Assembly: GCA_026169575.1 (NCBI GenBank)
Contig: JAPFCT010000380.1
Location: 1-44,267 of the forward strand
Source of the DNA: Faecalimonas sp.
Lineage (GTDB): Bacteria > Bacillota_A > Clostridia > Lachnospirales > Lachnospiraceae
Length of the DNA stretch: 44,267 bases
Direction of reading: 5' to 3'
Shown: piece after piece, positions 1-6,814 of the stretch
Numbering within the stretch: position 1 is the first letter of the stretch
Layout: every line of letters begins with the position of its first letter
Translations under genes and position numbers: made by a program
The notes under the pieces: model-generated
The model's input: only the letters and a program-made list of their open reading frames with translations
Databases searched by the model: none
What the model was told of the DNA's origin: nothing

Positions 1-1
1 A

Positions 2-799
2 CTTAATGCTGATGATACTTTGAAGTCTTATGGTATTACAATTAGCAAAGATACTGATAGAATTAAATTTACAAGTGCTGAGAATGGAAAAGATGCTGCT
101 CATGTAACAAACGTTACATTTGATAAAGGTACTACCGGTGGTGCGGATGGTGCTCTTGCAGCAGGTGCTCTTGTTGAAGGTAAAGATGAAGGAATGGCAT
201 ATGACCTTTCTCAGATGAAAGCCGGAGATTCTCTTACTATCAACGGTAAAACATATACTTTTGATGCCAACGCTACTGGTGATGATGGTAAGTTCAAAGA
301 TGTAGATACTTTAAAGAAAGCTCTTGATAAAGACGGAATTGAAATTTCAGGTCAGGATACAGCCGCAATCTTCAAACAGAAGAAAGATGTTGACAAAACT
401 ACAACAATCAACCTGCATGTTGGAGAATCTTCTGATAAAGCAAATACAATCGAAGTAAGTATCAAAGCGATGAATTCCAAATCACTCGGAATTGCTGATC
501 TTGATATTTCCACAGCAGAAGGTGCAAAGAAAGCGATTGATACAATCAACTCCGCAATTGATACTGTATCCAGCATCCGTTCTGACCTCGGTGCTTTACA
601 GAACCGCCTCGAACACACTATCAACAACTTAGGTGTTCAGAACGAAAACATCACAGCTGCTGAGAGCCGTATCCGTGACGTAGACATGGCAAAAGAGATG
701 ATGGCTTATACAAAGAATAATATTCTTGTTCAATCTTCTCAGGCTATGCTCGCTCAGGCTAACCAGGTTCCGCAGGGAGTTCTTCAGTTATTACAGTAA
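2..799 (+). CDS. flagellin, C-terminal part (5' end outside window)
   Basis: This is the filament subunit, exported through the flagellar type III system and polymerised outside the cell. The frame is open through the left edge (codons from base 2), so the N-terminal D0/D1 region lies outside the window; the TTG at 20 is only an internal codon. The last 72 residues, from DLGALQNRLEH to the end QGVLQLLQ, form the conserved C-terminal D1/D0 helices and match the next flagellin almost exactly. The segment before them, starting near GTTGGADGALA, is a longer variable D2-type region with a flagellin-IN-like motif (SLTINGKTYTF). This makes it larger in the centre than its 272-residue neighbour. It is the first of two tandem flagellins and is followed by its own terminators. 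The family is certain; the full length is unknown. Confidence 0.95.
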   Translation, partial: LNADDTLKSYGITISKDTDRIKFTSAENGKDAAHVTNVTFDKGTTGGADGALAAGALVEGKDEGMAYDLSQMKAGDSLTINGKTYTFDANATGDDGKFKDVDTLKKALDKDGIEISGQDTAAIFKQKKDVDKTTTINLHVGESSDKANTIEVSIKAMNSKSLGIADLDISTAEGAKKAIDTINSAIDTVSSIRSDLGALQNRLEHTINNLGVQNENITAAESRIRDVDMAKEMMAYTKNNILVQSSQAMLAQANQVPQGVLQLLQ

Positions 800-820
800 T
801 TGAATACAATAAAATTTATG

Positions 821-849
821 CTGTCCGGTTTGTTCCGGGCAGTATTTTT
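821..849 (+). terminator. Rho-independent terminator after flagellin 1
   Basis: CTGTCCGG at 821-828 pairs with CCGGGCAG at 835-842 (one G-U pair) around a six-base loop, followed by a T-rich stretch at 844-849. It lies 22 bases after the flagellin stop. Confidence 0.75.
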
Positions 850-893
850 ATACGTTATTAAAAAAATAAACTTTTATGCAATAAATACATTTC

Positions 894-934
894 AAAAAGG
901 CATTGACTGTTTTACAAATGGTCAGTGCCTTTTT
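894..934 (+). terminator. second, bidirectional-looking terminator
   Basis: AAAAAGGCATTGAC at 894-907 pairs with GTCAGTGCCTTTTT at 921-934 (one G-U). The A run on the left and T run on the right let it work on either strand. With the hairpin at 821-849 it isolates the two flagellin transcription units. Confidence 0.75.
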
Positions 935-1130
935 GTAAATCTCTTATTTTTCCATTAAATGGTACTTTACTGGACACTACGCCGGCGGTCTGTAATGTGC
1001 AAAATCACTACTTTTTTACATGTTAGGAGAGTACATAGATTATTCATAGTATTAGAAAGAATATGAATAATTATACGTCGCCTGAAAGCAGGGAAGCTTT
1101 CGGTAAACAGATTCAAGGAGGAAATTAATT
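935..1130 (+). promoter_or_regulatory. flagellin 2 upstream region and leader
   Basis: The gene-free stretch 800-1130 holds two terminators and then this leader. I looked for a sigma-28 promoter (TAAA-N15-GCCGATAA) and found no convincing match: a TAAA at 956-959 and a GCCG at 981 are 21 bases apart, which is too far. The leader ends with a hairpin at 1082-1103 (CTGAAAGC pairing with GCTTTCGG) that presents AGGGAA in its loop, and a strong ribosome site AAGGAGG at 1115-1121. Both AGGGA in the loop and AAGGA in the ribosome site fit the ANGGA core bound by CsrA. Confidence 0.5.
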
Positions 1131-1949
1131 ATGAGAATTCAACACAACATTGCAGCATTAAATGCACACAGAAACTTAATGACAAACAATAGTTCAGTAT
1201 CTAAAAACTTAGAGAAGTTATCTTCAGGTTACAGAATCAACCGCGCTGGTGATGACGCTGCCGGACTTGCTATTTCTGAAAAGATGAGATCACAGATCAC
1301 CGGACTTCAGACAGCACAGAAGAACGCAGAGGACGGTGTTTCTTTAGTACAGACAGCTGAAGGTGCTTTAACAGAAGTTCACTCTATGTTAAACCGTATG
1401 GTAGAGCTTGCTACACAGTCAGCCAACGGTACATATTCTGATGCCAACAGAAAAGAAATGCAGAAAGAAATTAAGGCATTAAGAGATGAAGTTGACCGTA
1501 TCGGTTCTACATCAAACTTCAACGGAACAAAATTATTTGCTGCTGCAACAGGATCTGTTGCTTTACATGTAGGTGAAGGTGTGGATGCAGGAAATGCAGT
1601 GACAGTATCACTTGGTAAGATGGATTCCACAGCTTTAACAATTAATACGATTGATATTTCTACTGCTGCCGGAGCTAAGACAGCGATCACATCAATCAAT
1701 AATGCTATTGATAGAGTTTCAAGCATGAGAGCTGATTTTGGTGCACTGCAGAACCGTCTGGAACATACAATCAATAACCTGGGTGTTCAGACAGAGAATA
1801 TTACAGCTGCTGAGAGCCGTATCCGTGACGTAGACATGGCAAAAGAAATGATGGCTTATACAAAGAATAATATTCTTGTACAGTCCTCTCAGGCTATGCT
1901 TGCTCAGGCAAATCAGGTTCCTCAGGGAGTTCTTCAGTTATTACAGTAA
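1131..1949 (+). CDS. flagellin, complete
   Basis: This is the major filament subunit, 272 residues, short like Bacillus Hag-type flagellins, with little D2/D3 domain. The N-terminus MRIQHNIAALNAHRNL and the segment LEKLSSGYRINRAGDDAAGL are the classic D0/D1 helix; the C-terminus ends VPQGVLQLLQ. The D1 segment NRMVELATQSANG keeps the Arg and Leu, and a downstream Glu (KEMQKEI), at positions matching the TLR5 contact residues of Salmonella FliC. The start is fixed by AAGGAGG nine bases upstream and by the family N-terminus. Its 3' part is nearly identical in DNA to flagellin 1. It is followed by a terminator and then the glycosylation genes, whose products probably modify it. Confidence 0.98.
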   Translation: MRIQHNIAALNAHRNLMTNNSSVSKNLEKLSSGYRINRAGDDAAGLAISEKMRSQITGLQTAQKNAEDGVSLVQTAEGALTEVHSMLNRMVELATQSANGTYSDANRKEMQKEIKALRDEVDRIGSTSNFNGTKLFAAATGSVALHVGEGVDAGNAVTVSLGKMDSTALTINTIDISTAAGAKTAITSINNAIDRVSSMRADFGALQNRLEHTINNLGVQTENITAAESRIRDVDMAKEMMAYTKNNILVQSSQAMLAQANQVPQGVLQLLQ

Positions 1950-1970
1950 TTAGAAGAAAGAAACAAAGAA

Positions 1971-2007
1971 AAAAGCGCTGGTCCACTGGATGGGCGCTTT
2001 CTTTTTT
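1971..2007 (+). terminator. terminator after flagellin 2
   Basis: AAAAGCGC at 1971-1978 pairs with GCGCTTT from 1994, followed by C and six T (2001-2007). Its 3' arm is shared with a second, competing hairpin (1995-2037). Confidence 0.75.
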
Positions 2008-2037
2008 ACATAAATTATTTATGTAAAAAAGAAAGCG
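1995..2037. repeat. 20-bp perfect inverted repeat with 3-base loop
   Basis: Bases 1995-2014 and 2018-2037 are exact reverse complements with a TTA loop. The left arm includes the 3' arm and T run of the terminator at 1971-2007, so in RNA the two structures exclude each other. It could stabilise the flagellin mRNA 3' end or tune read-through into the glycosyltransferase gene, for which no promoter is evident. Confidence 0.8.
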
Positions 2038-2083
2038 TCTGCTTTAAAAAAGAATGAAGAAATTAGCAGGAAGGAAAAGAAAG

Positions 2084-4090
2084 ATGAATATAAAGCTTAG
2101 TATTTCTTTATTAGTATCGGATCGAGGGGGATTTCAGGAGAGATGTCTGGATTCTCTGAGTGAATTGAGGCGAAAAGTTCCCAGTGAATTAATTGTAGTG
2201 TTTACGGGAAAGGATCCCGAAGTGAGAAAAAACATCGAAAAGTATACCGATAGAATTATTCCATTTGAGTGGTGCGACGATTTTTCGGCAGCGAGAAACT
2301 GCGGACTGCGGGAGGCGCGCGGAGAATGGTTTTTGTTTTTGGACGATGATGAATGGTTTGAAGATACTGAAGAAATTGTCCGTTTTTTTTTGAGTGGAGA
2401 GTACAAAAAGTATCAGACTGCGATGTATGCTGTGCGTAATTACAGAAACTGGCAGGGGAGAGGTTACATGGAATTTCATGCATATAGGATGAGCCGGATC
2501 AGTGAAAAGCTTCACTTTCAAAATCCGATTCATGAGGAACTTCTTCCGGCGGGTATGCCTTGCAAAATATTGGATTCTTATGTACATCATTACGGCTATG
2601 TCAATAGTAATGGAAAAGGAAAAACAAAGAAAACAGAAAGAAATATACCTGCCATATTAAGAGATATGGAAAAAAATCCACAATATTTGAAAAACTATAT
2701 GCAGATTGTAAATGAATATTGCATTTTGGAAGAATGGGACGATGCAGAAAAATATTGTGAAAAAGGAAGAATGCTTTGCACGACGCAGAAAAATTCTTTT
2801 TGTCAGGATTGGTTCAGGGTATATTATGCGACGATCCTCAAAGGCAAAGGTGATTTAAAAACAGCAGTCCAGGAGATTGATGCGATGCTGACGGAGGAGA
2901 TGCCAAGGGAAATTGTGTGTCTGAAGCTGTATAGTATTTTGATTTCTATCTGTGTGGAAGCAAAGCGGTACGAGGAAACTATTGTATATGGCAAAAAATT
3001 TGAAGAACTGCTTCAGTATATGGACCGGAACAAAAAACTTTGGAGAGAGCAGGAGTATCCAGGGATATCGGAGAGAGAAATAAAAGACTCCGGACATTTA
3101 TACGCAGGAAGATGCAATTGTGTTGTGGCTGCGCTTTCGTTAGGAAAAGAAGAGGAAGTGAAATATTTTCTTGAGCTTCTGCCATGGAATGAAGAGCATA
3201 TAATGGAGGAATATTATCCTTATTTAGATGTCTGGAAAGAAAAGTTTGGGAAAATGCTGGAAGATATATTGCGGAAATTTTCTTATCCTTCTCCGTACTT
3301 ATTATTACAGAATCTGATGATGAATATAGAATTGGACAATAAAGATGTTGTGCGGATTTTCCAGAAGGCTTCAGAGGAGGTTGAGAACAATTATCTGCGA
3401 AAGCAGCTGATTCAAATTGGAATTAAAAATAATTTTGACCTGTTGACAGTAGCAAAGAAAATGGACTTGTTATCGTGGCAGTCATGTGTCACGAGTGCAG
3501 TCGAAGAAATGGATCTTCTGGATATAAAAAGTGTACAGAGAAATTTTCAGGAGAGAAAAGAGATTCCTGCTGCATATTTTCTATGGCTTCAAAAGGAAGT
3601 CTTGGAAAAGGAACTTTTTCAGGAAGGGTTGATTGAAGAAAGACTTCAAAAGAGGCTTTATAAGTATTGTGAATGTGTGTTGGAATTCTATCAGCAATTT
3701 TATAAGAAAGAGATCTTTGAGAAAGAGAATAAAATGTTGCTTCCCAAAGAAGCCCGCTTTGCGATTTTAATGCTGGAAAGTCTTGAACTAAGTAAGGAAG
3801 GAGAATACGTGGCATGTATACGTATGTTCAGGGAGATGCTTCAGATTTGCCCGGAGTTTACCGGTATTATTAATGAATTAGTTCGTGAAATGAAGAAGAA
3901 GGCAGAAATGAACCGGGAAAATCAGGAAGAGCTATGTGCTTTGGGAGAAAAAATGAAAGAAGCAATCCGCACTATGCTGCTTCAGGGACAATATCAGCAG
4001 GCAGCGCCAGTTATAGAACAGCTTTTGACAATTTTACCGGAAGATATTGAGATATTGAAAATGAGAGACAAAATTTTAAAATCTGTCTAA
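2084..4090 (+). CDS. GT2 glycosyltransferase with long helical C-terminal region
   Basis: Probably transfers a sugar from a nucleotide-sugar in the cytosol; the neighbouring flagellins are the likely acceptor. The N-terminal ~230 residues are a GT-A domain of family 2: an SISLLVSDRGGF start, DDFSAARNCGLREARGEW, and a DxD-type metal site FLFLDDDEW at about 87-90. The remaining ~430 residues are helix-rich with TPR-like segments (for example YYATILKGKGDLKTAVQEI), a combination seen in peptide-modifying SunS-like transferases. I chose ATG 2084 (668 aa) because AGGAAGG lies before it and the domain starts there; an in-frame ATG at 2054 lacks a ribosome site. No promoter is evident, so it may depend on read-through from flagellin 2. 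The acceptor and the sugar are inferences. Confidence 0.85.
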   Translation: MNIKLSISLLVSDRGGFQERCLDSLSELRRKVPSELIVVFTGKDPEVRKNIEKYTDRIIPFEWCDDFSAARNCGLREARGEWFLFLDDDEWFEDTEEIVRFFLSGEYKKYQTAMYAVRNYRNWQGRGYMEFHAYRMSRISEKLHFQNPIHEELLPAGMPCKILDSYVHHYGYVNSNGKGKTKKTERNIPAILRDMEKNPQYLKNYMQIVNEYCILEEWDDAEKYCEKGRMLCTTQKNSFCQDWFRVYYATILKGKGDLKTAVQEIDAMLTEEMPREIVCLKLYSILISICVEAKRYEETIVYGKKFEELLQYMDRNKKLWREQEYPGISEREIKDSGHLYAGRCNCVVAALSLGKEEEVKYFLELLPWNEEHIMEEYYPYLDVWKEKFGKMLEDILRKFSYPSPYLLLQNLMMNIELDNKDVVRIFQKASEEVENNYLRKQLIQIGIKNNFDLLTVAKKMDLLSWQSCVTSAVEEMDLLDIKSVQRNFQERKEIPAAYFLWLQKEVLEKELFQEGLIEERLQKRLYKYCECVLEFYQQFYKKEIFEKENKMLLPKEARFAILMLESLELSKEGEYVACIRMFREMLQICPEFTGIINELVREMKKKAEMNRENQEELCALGEKMKEAIRTMLLQGQYQQAAPVIEQLLTILPEDIEILKMRDKILKSV

Positions 4091-4169
4091 TTATAGAATA
4101 TACAAAATGCTATTTGGTAGAGACTGGATAGTTCAGTAAGAAAGATAAATCGAAAGGAAGGAGAAGGAA

Positions 4170-5693
4170 TTGAAACAGGCAAAAATTACATTTCTTATGC
4201 TGGCATTTAACAGTGAGAAATTTATCAGACGGACAATAGAGAGTATTCGTAAGCAGACTGAGCCGGATATACGGCTGATCATTAGGAATAATGCGTCCAC
4301 AGATGGGACAGATAAGATTATTCGCCAGTATGTGAAGAAAGATCCAAGGATCAGGTATGTACATAATGAGAAACCCTTTGTGACAGATGAGGGGGTGATG
4401 TATTACGAACGAGGTTGGTGGCCGCAGTTTCAGAGTGAGTATATTTCGATTATAGATCATGATGATATACTGGATCCTGAGTTTGCGGAGAGGATGTACC
4501 GTAAAGCGAAGGAGAATGATGCAGATCTTGTTGTTGCCGGATGTCTGTTTTTTCAGGCAGAAACGCTCAGAGCTGTGGGGCAAAGGGAGATCGCAACCTT
4601 TTGTGCAGAAAATAAAAAAGGACTGGAACCTTATTTTAAGAGCGTATATCCGGCATTTCGCACACTTTGGGGAAAGCTAATACGGACAGAAATTTATGAC
4701 AAATATTATGAAGAAGTTTGTAAAGAGCCGGAAAACCTGTGCTTATCCAAAGATACATGGAGGATGTTCGGATATTTGAATCACTGTGAGCGGATTGCGG
4801 GGATTAATGAACCCTTGTATTACTATCAGATTTCAGAACATTCCCAGTTCCATAGTAATGTGAAACGGGGAAGGATTGGCGATGCGGACATTTTATATGA
4901 GAAGGCAATGACATTTCTCGAAAAATCTGGAATAGATACGGAAGAAAATAGAGAATACCTGAAAAATGTACACTGGGGACATATGTATGATATTTTATCC
5001 TGCCTTGAAAAATGTGAGAAAATGACAGTGTCTGAAAAAATAGATTATGCGCAGGAAATTTTCAGGAATCAGCGTGTGGGAATATATCTGATGGAATATT
5101 TTTCTGAAATTGTGGAGGTTGTATTTCAGTTTATAGAAAAAATCCTGCCGGATGGAGAGGTGCAGACTGCTGAGTACAGTCAGTTTTGGCTTGTGCGTCT
5201 GTATCAGAGTTATTTAAGAAGCCGGGAACGGAAACAGAATGCATTCTTTCTGCTGTTGTCTGCTGTTCTTGACGAAGGAAATATCCACTTTTTCGGGAGA
5301 GAATTTCTTTCGGATCCTTATTATCTTGGAACAGACGGAGAAGAGGCGTTTGGAAATCTGACGTGGAAGGAACAAGGAGAATTATTAGAAGGTGACCGCA
5401 GAGAAATAATTGACATACTTGCAGGAGGAATACCGGAACAGACAATTCATGAGATGGAGGATGCTCTTTCGGAAGCGGCAGAGAATGGGAAACTGGATGT
5501 AGCTGCCGTAAGGCTGGAAGAACTTGCAGAAGTATTTCCGGAGGATGAATATGTTGGATATTACAGAATGTATCTGTCAGCATTGATCGGAGAGACAGAG
5601 CATGCGCGGGAACTTGCATATGCGGCTCAGGCAGTGTATCCCTATGAAGAGAATATTTGCGAACTTTGCAGGGAAATCTTAAAGGAAATATAA
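4170..5693 (+). CDS. GT2 glycosyltransferase
   Basis: A second cytosolic family 2 glycosyltransferase, 507 aa. The GT-A domain covers about 1-230: ITFLMLAFNSEKFIRRTIES, the NNASTDGT nucleotide-binding segment, and the metal site DHDD at 96-99. The C-terminal half is helical, ends with a TPR-like stretch, and has no membrane segment. The start is TTG 4170, preceded by AAGGAAGGAG at good spacing; no ATG in frame is as well placed. It sits 79 bases after the previous transferase and is followed within 2 bases by the aminotransferase, so it belongs to one operon. It probably extends or starts the flagellin glycan; donor and acceptor cannot be read from sequence. Confidence 0.88.
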   Translation: MKQAKITFLMLAFNSEKFIRRTIESIRKQTEPDIRLIIRNNASTDGTDKIIRQYVKKDPRIRYVHNEKPFVTDEGVMYYERGWWPQFQSEYISIIDHDDILDPEFAERMYRKAKENDADLVVAGCLFFQAETLRAVGQREIATFCAENKKGLEPYFKSVYPAFRTLWGKLIRTEIYDKYYEEVCKEPENLCLSKDTWRMFGYLNHCERIAGINEPLYYYQISEHSQFHSNVKRGRIGDADILYEKAMTFLEKSGIDTEENREYLKNVHWGHMYDILSCLEKCEKMTVSEKIDYAQEIFRNQRVGIYLMEYFSEIVEVVFQFIEKILPDGEVQTAEYSQFWLVRLYQSYLRSRERKQNAFFLLLSAVLDEGNIHFFGREFLSDPYYLGTDGEEAFGNLTWKEQGELLEGDRREIIDILAGGIPEQTIHEMEDALSEAAENGKLDVAAVRLEELAEVFPEDEYVGYYRMYLSALIGETEHARELAYAAQAVYPYEENICELCREILKEI

Positions 5694-5695
5694 AA

Positions 5696-6814
5696 ATGGA
5701 TAAAGAAAAAATTTTTGTGACGAAAGCATTGCTGCCGTCCTACGAAGCGTATTGTGAAATGCTCAGAGATATCTGGGACAGTCACTGGCTGACAAATAAT
5801 GGGAAGTACCATAAGGAACTGACGGAAAGGTTGGAAGAATACCTGAAAGTTCCCTATCTGACTTTATTATGTAATGGACATATGTCGCTGGAACTGGCAA
5901 TCCAGGCGCTGGGGCTGTGCGGAGAAGTGATCACGACTCCGTTTACATTTGCTTCCACAGCGCATGCAATCGCAAGAAGCGGTCTGACTCCGGTATTCTG
6001 CGACATTAATTACAGAGACTATACGATTGACGTGACACAGATTGAAAAAATGATTACGGAGAAAACAACTGCGATTCTTCCGGTGCATGTGTATGGAAGC
6101 GTCTGTGATGTTGAGGCGATAGAAGAGATTGCAAAAAAGCATGGACTGAAAGTACTCTATGATGCAGCGCATGCATTTGGCGTTTCCTATAAGGGAAAAG
6201 GCGTTGGAATGTATGGAGATGCGTCTGTTTTCAGTTTCCATGCGACAAAAGTATTCAATACTATTGAAGGCGGAGCGGTAGTGACGAAGAATAAAGAAAT
6301 GGCAGAGAAACTCCGGTATCTGAGAAATTTTGGAATCCAGTCGGAGGAGGAGATTGCATATATTGGAGCAAATGCAAAGATGAATGAGTTTCAGGCTGCA
6401 ATGGGGCTGTGCAATTTGCAGCAGATAAATAGTGCGATTCGTGCAAGAGGCCAGGTGATCAGACACTATAGGGAGCGGCTGTATGGGCAGAAAGGGATTG
6501 TTTTACTACAACAACAGAAAGAGGCTTCATCCAATTATGCATATATGCCCGTATTGTTTACGGAAGAATTTGGGGCAGACAGAGATGAGATTTACAGCAG
6601 GCTTAAGGAAGAGGGGATTTACAGCAGGAAGTATTTTTACCCGCTGTTAAATACACTGGAATGTTATAAAGGGGTTGCAAGGAGTGGAGCGACACCGGTT
6701 GCAGAATATGTGTCCAGACATATTTTGACGCTTCCGGTTGATCCGTCTCTGACAGAAGAGCAGATTGACAGAATTTGTGAGCAGATTCTGAAATGCAGAA
6801 TGGAGGCAAAATGA
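5696..6814 (+). CDS. DegT/DnrJ/EryC1/StrS-family sugar aminotransferase
   Basis: A PLP-dependent enzyme that converts a keto nucleotide-sugar into an amino sugar, usually with glutamate as donor. The 372 aa match the family length. The PLP lysine is K185 in FSFHATKVFNTIEGG; the cofactor Asp is in VLYDAAHAFG; the N-terminal LTNNGKYHKELE-like segment and LLCNGHMSLELA are typical. The motif resembles 4-aminotransferases of the VioA type, which make dTDP-4-amino-4,6-dideoxyglucose, a sugar found on Pseudomonas syringae flagellin; the exact substrate is inference. I chose ATG 5696 over the upstream TTG 5657, which lies inside the previous gene; AAAGGA precedes it. Its stop overlaps the next start in ATGA (6811-6814), which indicates translational coupling. 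Confidence 0.92.
   Translation: MDKEKIFVTKALLPSYEAYCEMLRDIWDSHWLTNNGKYHKELTERLEEYLKVPYLTLLCNGHMSLELAIQALGLCGEVITTPFTFASTAHAIARSGLTPVFCDINYRDYTIDVTQIEKMITEKTTAILPVHVYGSVCDVEAIEEIAKKHGLKVLYDAAHAFGVSYKGKGVGMYGDASVFSFHATKVFNTIEGGAVVTKNKEMAEKLRYLRNFGIQSEEEIAYIGANAKMNEFQAAMGLCNLQQINSAIRARGQVIRHYRERLYGQKGIVLLQQQKEASSNYAYMPVLFTEEFGADRDEIYSRLKEEGIYSRKYFYPLLNTLECYKGVARSGATPVAEYVSRHILTLPVDPSLTEEQIDRICEQILKCRMEAK

Noticed and set aside
956..988. Possible sigma-28 promoter before flagellin 2
   Set aside because: TAAA and GCCG are 21 bases apart; consensus spacing is about 15.
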